A DNA stretch of 64,000 nt, from contig JADJOS010000004.1 in the NCBI GenBank assembly GCA_016713675.1, positions 62,001 through 126,000 on the forward strand, read 5' to 3'. Positions 1 to 9,441 of this stretch are shown here, piece by piece. The DNA is from Acidobacteriota bacterium. GTDB taxonomy: Bacteria; Acidobacteriota; Blastocatellia; Pyrinomonadales; Pyrinomonadaceae. The notes beneath the pieces were generated by a model that had not been told where the DNA came from, searched no databases, and was given only the letters and a program-made list of their open reading frames with translations. Position 1 is the stretch's first letter. Every line of letters starts with the position of its first letter. Both the position numbers and the translations under genes were made by a program.

Positions 1-193
1 TATCGATATAGTGGTTGATGGTCTCAAGCCACCGGGCCGCCTCTTCGACCCTTTTTTCAACTTGGAGAACGTATTGAGATGGGTCGAATACCGTCCACTG
101 TGCCCGGGCCGGGCGAACGTCGATCCCGATGAAGATCGAAGAAAGAACTACTCCGAGAACGATCTGTCTTATTGTTTCGTTACTTCCGATCAT
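1..193 (-). CDS. TrbJ/VirB5-like T4SS protein, 5' part only
   Basis: Partial: the gene starts at 193 on the minus strand and leaves the window at the left edge. The visible 64 residues have a signal peptide (hydrophobic stretch about residues 10-25, ending in an A-R-A cleavage-like site) followed by a WTVFDPSQY segment and a helical stretch. That pattern is typical of TrbJ/VirB5 proteins, which are periplasmic and help assemble the conjugative pilus. Its ATG overlaps the stop of virB4 as ATGA, so the two are translationally coupled. The family call rests on the N-terminus and operon position only. Confidence 0.6.
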   Translation of the reverse strand, partial: MIGSNETIRQIVLGVVLSSIFIGIDVRPARAQWTVFDPSQYVLQVEKRVEEAARWLETINHYID

Positions 194-3051
194 GCTGATA
201 CCTCCAAACCGTTCAATTCATTCAGGTCAAAAGAAGATATTTCCGTGAGTCCGACTGCGGTCAATCCGCTCGGGTACTTTGAGGCCAGCCAGGACACGAC
301 GATCTCAGGCGGCAGGTCGGGCCGAATATTCTCGACAAGTCTTCGCGCATTCGCTTCGTTCGTGTCGTTGGTGTTAGCCCAAAGCATCGCCGGCGAAAGA
401 CGGATCTCGGCCATCTGGACGATCTTGTCCGCTCCGCTGCCGATGACGAAAACCCACTGGGTGTATCTTCCGTATTGGTTTCTGATCGCACGGATCGCTG
501 CAACTGTCTCAGGTGCCAGCTCGCAGTCAGCGGCCAAGCGGTCGAAGCCGCCGATCTGTTTGCCGATCATCTTTACACCTGAGTTTTTTACAAGGTCGAT
601 TCCAATCTCGTTGGGCCTCTCTGTAGTTCCGGTGAAATGCTCGTAAGCCTGCGAGAATAGGACGGTAACAAGACCTTCTTTACGGCCGGTCACTGATGCC
701 TCGGCAATGAGTTCCTGAATCGCTGGAAAGTGCTTGTTGATCTCGCGCATTTCGTCGCAGAGAAACAGGATCGGTGTCTTTTGCTTCCGCTCGTCTTCCT
801 CGCCTATCTCCTGCATTATCTGGGCGCTAATCCGAAAGCCGACGCTCTCGCGGATCTTCTCGTCAAGGCCACTGATGCCCGAAAGTTCAAACACATCGAA
901 CATCGATGGCACGTCATAGTCGGGATGGGTCGGCGAGTTAAGCCACGGGTCTTTTCGGTGAACATTAAGTTTCAAGTAAAGCTCGCTCGCCTGGCCCTGC
1001 TGTGCAGGCTCCCAGTGATAGGTCTTAAGAACATCCAGAAAATGTCCAAGCGTTGGTTGGAATTTCGGTCTGCCGTCTCCGTTTCGAGCCAGCGACATCT
1101 TATAGACCTCATCGATAACGGTGGCAGCAATAGCACTTGTGATCGCGTCTGTCTTTGCTGTTTTGCTTAGAATGAGAATGTCCATCAACACCATTGAAAG
1201 CTGGCGCTTCGTGGGTCGGTTACCTTCCTCGATTCCCGGATAGTTCCAGATATTGATCGGTTTAGGCTCGGCTTCGTTAAACTCGATGTGACGGCCGCCA
1301 AAAAGTTTACATATAGGCTTGAACGAATGCCTGTAGTCCATCACGCGGACCTTTACGTTTCCGCGATGCGCCCGGATGTCCGTGATCAGCATAGCCGCAA
1401 GAAATGATTTGCCTTCACCGGACGCTGCGGTGACGATGACTGTTGGAGATTTGATCAGTGCCCGATCGTAGAGATCAAGACCAAACATCTGGCCGTTCGG
1501 AGTTATAAAGATGCTGTGCGGCCGCCCGCTTCCGCGCCAGCTAGTTTCGGTTGGGACAAATGAGATTACCGAGTCGGCCGTTTCCGTAAGTTCCTGACCT
1601 GTTGGCTTCCAGGAAAGTTCACCGGTAAGCATTCGCGGATAGATCGCGCGTTGCCGCACCGCGTCTTCTCTAATTGCGTCCGCGCCGATCTTCTTGCGGA
1701 TCGCTGAGACTACGGCATCACATCGGTCGTCAAGAATCTCAAGTTGCCGACGCGTTTCCTTTGGCCCTTTTGAGCGGCCCGCAAAGACAATAACGTTCAG
1801 TCTGAGATCGCAGATCTCTTCATTGTCCCCTTCGACCTGTTCGAGCAGGCCCTCAAGGTCTGACTTGATAACAACCGCGTCCTTTTTGAGATTACGGAAC
1901 CCAAGCCAGGTGTTGCGGCTGCCGTCGATACGATCGATTCGCTTCTGCAGGTCTTTTTTTGCAGCCTGTTTTTCAGTTGTCATCAAATCAACGACGATCT
2001 CGTGCGGAAAACCTAAGGCCTTCGTAGCAGTCAGATAGCGCATGATATCTGCGGTCACAAAGCCATTTGGAAGTGTTTTGAGACTGACTAAACTTGCAGG
2101 CGTACCATTGTGACGGATGTACTGCTCGCGTTTTGTCTCAATTTCTGTACTGCAAAGATAGCGCCGCAGATCGACGCAATCTGAGCTTGCCAGGTTGGGG
2201 AAAGGACCGTGCTCCCGGCGATGGCTGATAAAGAGTGATTCAAATATCTCTGTTCGGTTCATCTCCCGAAGCTGCAAGCTGCGCGGAAAATTGGCTTCGA
2301 ATGATTGAAATACTCGTGAAGCTCTTAGTTTGCAGGCGGCTTCACTTTGCACCTCTCTCTGCACCATCAATTCACTTTCGCGATTTCTTATGCTTTTGAG
2401 GGGAAAGCGGAATAGTCGTGCAAACCCGTGATCCCTTATGTCCTTTGAAATAGAAGGCAAGAGCAAAGACATCATTCCCTTTTCCCCTGGATCACGTACC
2501 GGAACTCGTATCCACACCGTTGCGGTTTGTCGCATAACTTCGCCGGATCTGATCGCTTCCTCGTGAAGGGCAAGATTGGTGGCCTGAAGCACACCGGCGA
2601 CTGGATCGGATGATGCGGTGTCTCTGGATGAGAGGTGTGACCGAAGCACATCACCCGTGTCGAGCGAATTTAGGAACCGAAACTGAATGATCGTGTTCTT
2701 CGGCTTCTCGAATTTCAGTATCGTTTTTAGCTCGTCGATCCGTTGTTCAGTCACGTAACCGTCGATGTAAAGACTGTTCGACGGTTCGAAAATATAGGCC
2801 TTTCCATAGCTGCCATCTCGGTAACGGATCGTGTTCCCGTCGAGGCCCGCGATCTCGGTCGGAAGTATCCGACCTGCTTCTGCATTCTCGATGAGTTGAG
2901 TTCGTGACCCGCGGTCCAAGGGCGTACGGCTCGATAACGATCTCACTGCCGGGATGAAACGAAATCCGGCTACCAATCCAAGACCGACGGAAAGAAGTCC
3001 TCCGAAAAGAGAGATTGCGATTTGCGCGAAGGTTAGGTTTGCTGTGTCCAT
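190..3051 (-). CDS. virB4: VirB4/TrbE conjugation ATPase
   Basis: About 953 residues, within the usual VirB4/TrbE range. It is the inner-membrane-associated ATPase that powers pilus biogenesis and substrate transfer in type IV secretion. Visible features are a hydrophobic N-terminal segment (about residues 8-30), a Walker A (A-A-S-G-E-G-K-S) near residue 540 and a Walker B (L-F-L-C-D-E) near 760. An upstream ATG at 3126 would overlap virB3 by 73 bases. The ATG at 3051 lies three bases past the virB3 stop and follows an AGGAAA ribosome site, so I chose it. The frame is intact over nearly 3 kb, in contrast to genes beyond 24.8 kb. Confidence 0.92.
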   Translation of the reverse strand: MDTANLTFAQIAISLFGGLLSVGLGLVAGFRFIPAVRSLSSRTPLDRGSRTQLIENAEAGRILPTEIAGLDGNTIRYRDGSYGKAYIFEPSNSLYIDGYVTEQRIDELKTILKFEKPKNTIIQFRFLNSLDTGDVLRSHLSSRDTASSDPVAGVLQATNLALHEEAIRSGEVMRQTATVWIRVPVRDPGEKGMMSLLLPSISKDIRDHGFARLFRFPLKSIRNRESELMVQREVQSEAACKLRASRVFQSFEANFPRSLQLREMNRTEIFESLFISHRREHGPFPNLASSDCVDLRRYLCSTEIETKREQYIRHNGTPASLVSLKTLPNGFVTADIMRYLTATKALGFPHEIVVDLMTTEKQAAKKDLQKRIDRIDGSRNTWLGFRNLKKDAVVIKSDLEGLLEQVEGDNEEICDLRLNVIVFAGRSKGPKETRRQLEILDDRCDAVVSAIRKKIGADAIREDAVRQRAIYPRMLTGELSWKPTGQELTETADSVISFVPTETSWRGSGRPHSIFITPNGQMFGLDLYDRALIKSPTVIVTAASGEGKSFLAAMLITDIRAHRGNVKVRVMDYRHSFKPICKLFGGRHIEFNEAEPKPINIWNYPGIEEGNRPTKRQLSMVLMDILILSKTAKTDAITSAIAATVIDEVYKMSLARNGDGRPKFQPTLGHFLDVLKTYHWEPAQQGQASELYLKLNVHRKDPWLNSPTHPDYDVPSMFDVFELSGISGLDEKIRESVGFRISAQIMQEIGEEDERKQKTPILFLCDEMREINKHFPAIQELIAEASVTGRKEGLVTVLFSQAYEHFTGTTERPNEIGIDLVKNSGVKMIGKQIGGFDRLAADCELAPETVAAIRAIRNQYGRYTQWVFVIGSGADKIVQMAEIRLSPAMLWANTNDTNEANARRLVENIRPDLPPEIVVSWLASKYPSGLTAVGLTEISSFDLNELNGLEVSA

Positions 3052-3053
3052 GC

Positions 3054-3389
3054 TTATTTCCTGTTCGATGTCTTCCAACTTGTCGGTTCGAGTTCGCCTC
3101 GGAGCGGCGGTCGATACTCTGTCCATCGGTCTATCTCGGCGTCAAACTTCTGAGAAAGCCAGTAGGAAGGCTTACTCAAACGCAGATAGTTAAAGATTCC
3201 CAAAAGAATCAGAAAAACTAGCAGTCCCAATGGGAATCCCAGCGGAACGTAGCCCACCCAAAGCCCGAAAACAAAAGGAACGATGTAGGCGATCGCGGTG
3301 GGGATCAGGATAAACTTCCAGTCGGTAGAGTAGACCCCGAATCGCTTCAGGCCACGGAAAACATTAGGTCGTGTTGCACGTCTTCTCAT
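3054..3389 (-). CDS. virB3: VirB3/TrbD-like T4SS membrane protein
   Basis: A 111-residue protein with two close hydrophobic segments (about residues 27-46 and 48-68), a basic N-terminus and a hydrophilic C-terminal tail. VirB3 proteins are small inner-membrane subunits that sit beside VirB4 and are required for pilus assembly. An AGGAGG ribosome site precedes the start. It lies between the VirB2-like pilin gene and virB4, the order expected for VirB2-B3-B4. Sequence conservation in this family is weak, so the assignment relies on size, topology and neighbours. Confidence 0.75.
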   Translation of the reverse strand: MRRRATRPNVFRGLKRFGVYSTDWKFILIPTAIAYIVPFVFGLWVGYVPLGFPLGLLVFLILLGIFNYLRLSKPSYWLSQKFDAEIDRWTEYRPPLRGELEPTSWKTSNRK

Positions 3390-3400
3390 GTGGCTTCCTC

Positions 3401-3742
3401 CTAGAAGTTCGTATCAACCCCGACCGCACGTCCTTGTGCAAGCTGCCAGAACACCGCGACGATCGTTCCGAACGCAAACGACAGGAGCGAACCGAACGCC
3501 TGGTTGCCCCATTCCTTTCCGGTCATCTTGTTATAGATCGACCAAGCCACGCCGACCGCTCCTAAACAGAAGAGAATGATCGCCATGAGCTTAAGGGCCT
3601 CACGAATGATGTTGGAGAGGTTACTTGCATCTCCGGTGAAGATCGGGCCTTGTGCAGAAGTCAGTTGCGTGAAAAGCAACATTAATCCGAGCGGCGCCAG
3701 TGCAGGTACATGGCTTTTGATAAGTGTCAGTAGTTTTTTCAT
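3401..3742 (-). CDS. virB2: VirB2/TrbC-like pilin
   Basis: A 113-residue protein with a signal peptide (first ~30 residues, ending near T-S-A-Q) and two further hydrophobic helices at about residues 50-70 and 80-98. This is the layout of VirB2/TrbC pilin precursors, which are cleaved and polymerise into the conjugative pilus. It is the first gene of the leftward operon virB2-virB3-virB4-trbJ and has a GAGGA ribosome site. Its promoter must lie in the 161-base divergent region shared with the transglycosylase gene, where four 11-base repeats are found. Confidence 0.75.
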   Translation of the reverse strand: MKKLLTLIKSHVPALAPLGLMLLFTQLTSAQGPIFTGDASNLSNIIREALKLMAIILFCLGAVGVAWSIYNKMTGKEWGNQAFGSLLSFAFGTIVAVFWQLAQGRAVGVDTNF

Positions 3743-3846
3743 AGTCGTCCTCGCTTTATAAGTTTTCGTTGACGAACCCGGAAAAAGGGTCCAGATACGT
3801 CAATACTTTCACTCGCTCTGCAAGGTTCGTGCCGTTCGATGATCGG

Positions 3847-3890
3847 CATCGGCGGCCCATCGGTTGCACATCGGTGGCACATCGGTTGCG
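3847..3890. repeat. Four tandem 11-bp repeats in the divergent T4SS control region
   Basis: Units CATCGGCGGCC, CATCGGTTGCA, CATCGGTGGCA and CATCGGTTGCG begin at 3847, 3858, 3869 and 3880, with exactly 11 bases between starts. The array ends 13 bases before the transglycosylase ATG and lies between the two divergent T4SS operons. A period close to one helical turn would place bound protein on one face of the DNA, so a regulator site is plausible. This role is inferred. The array overlaps the transglycosylase leader. Confidence 0.6.
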
Positions 3891-3903
3891 AAGGGCGGGT
3901 GAT

Positions 3904-4764
3904 ATGAAAAAACGAATCACACACCCGATCACATTGTTATTGCTACTTTTTGCTGGTTTTCCTTTAGCTGCTACAGCGCAGGAAAAACAACTGGTTTCTC
4001 GAACTTCACTCGGAAGAATGGATGTACTTTCACGTGCCAGATTGTTCGAGGCGACGATAGAAAAGGTCGCAAAAAGCGAAGGCGTCGACCCGCTCATCCT
4101 ATGGACTATTGCCTATAACGAAACGCGGTTCCGGCCATGGCTGACCAGTCCAAAGAACGCTCAGGGATTGATGCAGTTCATGCCCGCGACTGCTGCCCGG
4201 TTTGGGCTCACGAACCCGTACGAGCCGACCTCATCGCTATATGCGGCAGCGAAGTATGTGAAGTATTTGGGACGCCTATTTGATTGGAGACTTGAGTCTG
4301 TTTTAGCCGCCTATAACGCCGGCGAAGGCACCGTCTCTGCGTATCTTTATGGACGAAATCTAAAGTCGAACGGACGAATAATCAATGCCTCGCAACGGAG
4401 GACGGTCAACGGTGTCCCTCCGTACAAGGAAACTCTGGGCTATGTTTCGCAAGGCGTGCAGGTGTATCGCTGGCTCAAGCAGCAAGGCAGATTCGGCACG
4501 CCTCCGATTCAATTCGCCGACGAGAAATACCCCAAGGGTGAAAGGGAGATCAACGCAACGGAGGTTCAGGAAAGCAAAGCAATTTTGGTTTTTTACGATC
4601 CGCGAACCGGTAGACGAAGCCTGATCTCTCGGAAAACTTCAGACGAGGCTCAACAACTCAGTTTCGGCCCCGTTATTGTCGGACAAAACATTCCAACAAA
4701 TTCAGCGCGGCGAGCCCGCTCAACTTTCGCCGGAGAAATTGTTTTATCGACTCACGAACGATAG
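3904..4764 (+). CDS. Lytic transglycosylase (VirB1-like, SLT domain)
   Basis: A 286-residue exported enzyme with a signal peptide (residues 1-23, ending A-T-A-Q). The SLT fold follows, with the catalytic glutamate in the N-E-T-R-F motif near residue 73, then G-L-M-Q-F-M-P-A-T and A-Y-N-A-G-E-G near 139. These enzymes open peptidoglycan locally so the conjugation channel can cross it. The start at 3904 sits at the signal peptide; an earlier in-frame start would add a non-hydrophobic leader that crosses the 11-bp repeats. It heads the rightward T4SS operon, separated from virB8 by 152 bases. Confidence 0.88.
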   Translation: MKKRITHPITLLLLLFAGFPLAATAQEKQLVSRTSLGRMDVLSRARLFEATIEKVAKSEGVDPLILWTIAYNETRFRPWLTSPKNAQGLMQFMPATAARFGLTNPYEPTSSLYAAAKYVKYLGRLFDWRLESVLAAYNAGEGTVSAYLYGRNLKSNGRIINASQRRTVNGVPPYKETLGYVSQGVQVYRWLKQQGRFGTPPIQFADEKYPKGEREINATEVQESKAILVFYDPRTGRRSLISRKTSDEAQQLSFGPVIVGQNIPTNSARRARSTFAGEIVLSTHER

Positions 4765-4916
4765 TCGGCGAATTTTCGAGTCAACTGCGGACGACTTTCG
4801 CACCGTTCGGCAAATTTTTCTGCCGATGTGGAGTTAGAAACCGACTCTTGACCCGAGAGTGGCTATTTCGCGTCTGGCACTGCGTTTGCCATTAGCCCTT
4901 TCGAGACCGAAATCTT

Positions 4917-5711
4917 ATGAAAGCAAATGAAACAAAAATCGAAACGCCTGATACAGGGAACATGGTGAACGGGTCACCAACTTACCTTACTCGCGACCCG
5001 GATGACATCGTTACGATCGCATCGCTTTTGAAGATCCTCGCCGTGTTGCTGTTTGCCCTCGTTATGAGCGGCTGCGTAAACATGTTCCTGATCTTTAGAA
5101 AGGCAGACCGGATTGTGGTCGATAAATCGAGCGGACGAGTTGTCGAACTAAACAACCGCGATTATGGTTCGACCGAAACCGTCAGCATCACGCCGGACGT
5201 TCCAACATCAACTGACAAGAAGTATCTGGTCAAGGAATTTCTAACCGCTCTTTACGAAGTCGAACAAACGACGCGCGAGGCGCAAGTAAACAAACTGCTC
5301 CGAATGCTCGACCCTGATCTTTCGATGGCGATGGCCAATCGACTAAAGCAGAACGGCGTTCTCGCTGCCGAGAAGACAGAAAGCGTGAATTCGTCATGGG
5401 AGCTACAGGACTTGTCCGTAGATGAAAGCGACCCATATATTCTGCGAGCGATCGGCACGCGCAAGATAAGGCGAAAAGCCTCAGGCCAGGATGTGGAAGA
5501 GTCCGTTCAGCTCAAATGTAAATTTCTGCTGAAGGACAGCCCTGCAACTCCGATCCGAAACGACAATAACCTGAGAACCGGATTTACCATTCTCCGGTTT
5601 CGCGTCGAACCCGTAAACGGCAAGACCATCTCGCCTTTATCGCTCATTGGCGATGCAGAGGAAACATCATCAGCAATTCAACCCGGCAGTGAAACAACTG
5701 GCGGTAAGTAG
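4917..5711 (+). CDS. virB8: VirB8/TrbF-like T4SS scaffold protein
   Basis: A 264-residue protein with a short cytoplasmic N-terminus, one membrane segment (about residues 36-58) and a periplasmic domain of some 180 residues. This is the topology of VirB8/TrbF, the inner-membrane scaffold that contacts VirB9 and VirB10. It stands directly upstream of virB9 and virB10, the conserved order. Overall sequence is divergent, so position and topology carry most of the weight. A Ser/Gly/Glu-rich tail follows the folded part. Confidence 0.75.
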   Translation: MKANETKIETPDTGNMVNGSPTYLTRDPDDIVTIASLLKILAVLLFALVMSGCVNMFLIFRKADRIVVDKSSGRVVELNNRDYGSTETVSITPDVPTSTDKKYLVKEFLTALYEVEQTTREAQVNKLLRMLDPDLSMAMANRLKQNGVLAAEKTESVNSSWELQDLSVDESDPYILRAIGTRKIRRKASGQDVEESVQLKCKFLLKDSPATPIRNDNNLRTGFTILRFRVEPVNGKTISPLSLIGDAEETSSAIQPGSETTGGK

Positions 5712-5731
5712 CAAGGAACATCATCTGAATC

Positions 5732-7009
5732 ATGAAAACTTTAAGCATTTCAAATCTAGGAAAATACAGTACGAGGATCTTAGGAATCTCTCTCGTCGTC
5801 CTGTCGGCATTTGTTGTCAATGTTTATCCGCAGAGCCGGAAGACTGTTCACAAACCTAAGGTAAAGAATGTCGTTCGTCCGGTCTCGAACGAGACTAATC
5901 AGACCTCAAATGAAAAGGTCGTAAACATTTCAGCGGTCTCCAAGGAAGCACAGCCCGTTGCGGTGATAAATACTCCGCTCCCAGATTTCCTCTCGGGTGA
6001 AGCAAATGTAACGGTCAACCCGAAGCAGCCTACGGTTGTGCGTCTGGGACTGGCTCAAAACGCAGTTTCTATTGTCGAGTTTCCCGCATCGGACGGAATC
6101 TATTACATCCATGAGGGAAATCCCAAGCTTGCGTCAGTGTTTCAGTCTCCGACAAAAGAAACCGACCGATCGATAACCATTTATCCGGGAGAAGGATTCG
6201 TCCCTTCAAAAGACGGGGCGACCTCTGCCGCGATCAGCCTGCAGATGCGGTCCGGCCTGGTTCTGATTCTGGAACTGGTACCGGTCAGCGACCTGAAGAA
6301 GAATGCTCACAGATGCGTTATCTCATATGACCGCGAAGCAGTTGTCTCGGCGCGGAAGGTTGCAGGACTCGCGTTTGACCTTGGCGGTGACACTAAGAAT
6401 TCTCCTCCGATCAACTCACGGGCACTATCCAAACTGGTCGGTTCACCACGGCCCGCCGAAGAGAAGATTTCTGATTCTCCAATGTCGGAGTTGAACTCAA
6501 TCTCAAACGCTGTTTTCGCCGAAATACCCGAATCAAAACGGGCGGGTTCGAAGCGAGCAATGACCGATGCTGAGATATCGAAGGCTGCAAACAAGCGGTT
6601 GGCTGACGTTCTTCGAGATCAAAAGAAGCACCTCTCCGCGTGGTCTTCACCTCTTCACGGTCTGGAACTATCACTGACCCGCGTCACCGATCTTGATTCC
6701 GAAAACCGCCTTGTTGTTGTTGCGATTCGCAATTCTGCATCAACAAATCTAAGGCTCGTTCGAGGTTCCCCTGAACTTCAGATCCAGACGCTCGACAAGG
6801 ACGGCAACAGCCTTCTTACCACCAAACTCGATCTCCGCTATTTGGAAACAACCGCGTTTGAGGGCCTTGTCCAACCAGGCTCTACTACGTTCTATGCTCT
6901 TGTCTACAAATCTCCGCTCCTTGGGGTTAATCAAAAGATTCGAGTCGCCGTTGCTCAAACTGAAGCTATCGACGCTCCGATCTCGGCAACTCTTAACGGA
7001 TCGAAATAA
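5732..7009 (+). CDS. virB9: VirB9/TrbG-like outer-membrane-complex protein
   Basis: A 425-residue secreted protein with a signal peptide (hydrophobic residues 17-33). An N-terminal beta-rich segment carries a V-R-L-G-L-A stretch and a Y-P-G-E-G-F motif, followed by a linker and a C-terminal domain of about 130 residues beginning near residue 290. VirB9/TrbG proteins form the outer-membrane core complex with VirB10. It is longer than classical VirB9 (about 290 residues), mainly through the central linker. It sits between virB8 and virB10, 20 and 12 bases from them. Confidence 0.7.
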   Translation: MKTLSISNLGKYSTRILGISLVVLSAFVVNVYPQSRKTVHKPKVKNVVRPVSNETNQTSNEKVVNISAVSKEAQPVAVINTPLPDFLSGEANVTVNPKQPTVVRLGLAQNAVSIVEFPASDGIYYIHEGNPKLASVFQSPTKETDRSITIYPGEGFVPSKDGATSAAISLQMRSGLVLILELVPVSDLKKNAHRCVISYDREAVVSARKVAGLAFDLGGDTKNSPPINSRALSKLVGSPRPAEEKISDSPMSELNSISNAVFAEIPESKRAGSKRAMTDAEISKAANKRLADVLRDQKKHLSAWSSPLHGLELSLTRVTDLDSENRLVVVAIRNSASTNLRLVRGSPELQIQTLDKDGNSLLTTKLDLRYLETTAFEGLVQPGSTTFYALVYKSPLLGVNQKIRVAVAQTEAIDAPISATLNGSK

Positions 7010-7021
7010 AGGAGACACGCA

Positions 7022-8356
7022 ATGCAAACTACGTTAACTACAAATTCCGATATTCCGACCGCCTTACCGGACATCGAGGCAGATGAAGAACGCGAGAAAA
7101 TGTTGCTGGATGATCAGAATGAACTTTCGAAGAATGAAGTTGATGATGATGAATTGGATCTTGAAACCGGATCGGAACGAAAAACTTCCCGAACCGCGAA
7201 GGTACTAAAAACCGCTGCCGCGTTCACAGTATTCTTGTTACTGATGGGTACAGCGATCACCTGGTTCTTCGGTATGGGTTGGTTCGCTACGCCGAATCCC
7301 CAGGCCGTTAATCGAACGAGCCAAAAGGATTCATCTCCGGCTCCAATGACCGAGGATGAGAAACTTAAGGCTGCCCTCACAATGGTAGCGTCAAAAGAGC
7401 CAATACCAAGCAAGGACTCTGTAATTGGGCAATCCGATGAACCGATATCAGTCGACAAACCCGCTTCTGTTAACACCGAGTCAAACGATATCTCTTCGAT
7501 GTCAGCATCGCGAACGAGAACCGAGCCTTCCTTGAATGTTGGCACTGATGTCTCCCCAAGGGACGCTCTCAAACGAGAGGATCAGCCCACCAACCTGGAG
7601 ACAAAGAAGAATTCTCCACAAGGTAACGACACTCCCCTGTCAAAATCTGTATCGTCAACCGAACCCTTAGGACGCTCGCTGTTCTTTGGAGTCACAAAGG
7701 TCAGAGATGAGCAATTTCGCAATAATAGTGCAGCGACTACAGCGACAACCTCGGACACACCAAAGCCAAAAGTAAGTGGCTCACTGCCGTTTGGCTCACT
7801 GCTTACGGTCCGCCTTATTGGAGCGATCTACACGCTTAGAAATTCCGGTGGGGTCGTACGTATGGAATTGACGCAACCGGTTGTAGGAAAAGGTTACTCC
7901 TATCCGGCAGGCACGACTCTAATTGGTAATCTACGGGGCGGTGAATCCGTAAGAGCGTTCGTCAATATTATCGGCCTGATCGATCCGGTTTCTGGTGAAC
8001 TGGTGAAGTTCACCGGCGAACTATTGGGAACTGACGGTGCCTCAGGGATTCCCGGAAACAGGAAAAGAGTCACCGGAAAGTGGACCCGATTCTTTCGAGG
8101 CATAAAAGATACTGCCGGCTCGATATTGGGATCGGTCGGTTCGTTCCGTTCAGGGGGAACAGTAGTAATATCTGAGCCCCTGCGTAGAGGATCCGAAAAA
8201 CTGTCTGAGGACACGAGTCAGTCACTGTTTGGAAACGAACCCGAGGACACGTTCCTAGAGGTCTTAGCCGGAACCACCGGATACGTACTTGTAACGCAAC
8301 TACCCGAACCGAACTCTTCAATTGCCAACGCAGAAACGGGAGCAAAAAAGGAATGA
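7022..8356 (+). CDS. virB10: VirB10/TrbI-like core-complex protein
   Basis: A 444-residue protein with an acidic cytoplasmic N-terminus, one membrane span (about residues 64-84), a long Ser/Thr/Pro-rich periplasmic linker and a C-terminal beta-barrel-type domain from about residue 255. VirB10/TrbI spans the envelope and gates the conjugation channel in response to ATPases. A strong AAGGAG ribosome site precedes the ATG. Its stop overlaps the next start as ATGA, coupling it to the AAA+ ATPase gene. Confidence 0.82.
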   Translation: MQTTLTTNSDIPTALPDIEADEEREKMLLDDQNELSKNEVDDDELDLETGSERKTSRTAKVLKTAAAFTVFLLLMGTAITWFFGMGWFATPNPQAVNRTSQKDSSPAPMTEDEKLKAALTMVASKEPIPSKDSVIGQSDEPISVDKPASVNTESNDISSMSASRTRTEPSLNVGTDVSPRDALKREDQPTNLETKKNSPQGNDTPLSKSVSSTEPLGRSLFFGVTKVRDEQFRNNSAATTATTSDTPKPKVSGSLPFGSLLTVRLIGAIYTLRNSGGVVRMELTQPVVGKGYSYPAGTTLIGNLRGGESVRAFVNIIGLIDPVSGELVKFTGELLGTDGASGIPGNRKRVTGKWTRFFRGIKDTAGSILGSVGSFRSGGTVVISEPLRRGSEKLSEDTSQSLFGNEPEDTFLEVLAGTTGYVLVTQLPEPNSSIANAETGAKKE

Positions 8357-9441
8357 TTCCGTTTGACGCATCCCGTCCACAGATCAACCCTCGCGAACTT
8401 GTCTCAGACGGAAAGCATGGTGAGCTTTTCCAACTGATGGCTGGACACGGATACGTGCCCGACGAGCAAGTATTCGAAGACTTCTGTGAAAGTCTTAAGT
8501 CTGGACGGGCATGGCTTATTTCCGGTACGCGCGGCAGCGGGAAGACTGCATTTCCCGAAGCGTTAGCCGCCGCCTGCAATCTTTCGATGTGCGTTGTTGC
8601 CGGACGCGATGGGTTAAAACAGGAAGAGATCCTCTATGACTGGGATAATGAAGAGCAAGCCGTGTGGATGAGAGAACACCTGGCACTCGCAAAACAACTG
8701 CCACTTGAAGAGCAGGCCGAGTTTCTCGACAATGCCCGACGCTCTAAGTGGCAGCGCCGATTTCTGATTCTTGGTGAAGTAGGAATGGCATACGACTTGG
8801 CGGCAAGCGCGGCGTCGAGCACTCCAATGAAGCCACCGCCGGTGTTGATCCTTGATGAAAGCGATAAGTTTGGGGCCAGCATTGAAGATTCACTTCTTAT
8901 GCCGCTCGAACGTGGACTGATCTACATTCCGCGATTCGAAGGCGGAACAATCGGCGTTCCCGACTGGAATTCGAGACCGATCGTGATCACGACCTCAAAT
9001 GATCTGCGCCACAAACTCAGTTCGCCGTTCATTTCGAGACACGTTTACAGCCGGTTCGCGAGTCCTTCGCTGGAAAAGGAGCTTGAGATCTTATCGACTA
9101 GAAATAAACGCGCGACTTCAACCCACTTAGCACTTACAACCAAGCTAATAGACGCCGTTCGCGGAATCGCCGGAATGGAAGATCATCCGAGTGTCCGTGA
9201 GTCGATCGACATCGTTGCAGCTCTCGAACGCGACTTGGTTGAGTCTCTGAATTCGAAAGACTTGGTCCGATATTTTTGCTATTTCGTAAAGACCGGAGCA
9301 TCCAGAGAACTGCTCACCCTTCAGCTCGATTATCTTTTGGCGATGACGCACGCCTTCCACCCGGACATCGATTCTTGGCTAGGCTCGCGCGATGCCAGTT
9401 GGAAGATTAGGTGGCCGCAGCTCGCCGACAATTCGCTATGA
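8353..9441 (+). CDS. MoxR-like AAA+ ATPase in the T4SS operon
   Basis: A 362-residue protein with Walker A S-G-T-R-G-S-G-K-T near residue 60, Walker B V-L-I-L-D-E near 168 and a sensor-1-like T-T-S-N-D near 215, the layout of MoxR/dynein-type AAA+ proteins. These remodel protein complexes and often load cofactors. It overlaps virB10 upstream and a membrane protein downstream by ATGA, so it belongs to the T4SS operon. It occupies the place where a VirB11 traffic ATPase might be expected, but it lacks the VirB11 family pattern. Whether it substitutes for VirB11 is unknown. Confidence 0.8.
   Translation: MIPFDASRPQINPRELVSDGKHGELFQLMAGHGYVPDEQVFEDFCESLKSGRAWLISGTRGSGKTAFPEALAAACNLSMCVVAGRDGLKQEEILYDWDNEEQAVWMREHLALAKQLPLEEQAEFLDNARRSKWQRRFLILGEVGMAYDLAASAASSTPMKPPPVLILDESDKFGASIEDSLLMPLERGLIYIPRFEGGTIGVPDWNSRPIVITTSNDLRHKLSSPFISRHVYSRFASPSLEKELEILSTRNKRATSTHLALTTKLIDAVRGIAGMEDHPSVRESIDIVAALERDLVESLNSKDLVRYFCYFVKTGASRELLTLQLDYLLAMTHAFHPDIDSWLGSRDASWKIRWPQLADNSL

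Noticed and set aside
11..646. Rightward 211-residue open frame
   Set aside because: It lies antisense to virB4 and the TrbJ-like gene, has no ribosome site and no recognisable domain.
4765..4916. Possible promoter (TTGACC) before virB8
   Set aside because: No -10 element at an acceptable distance.
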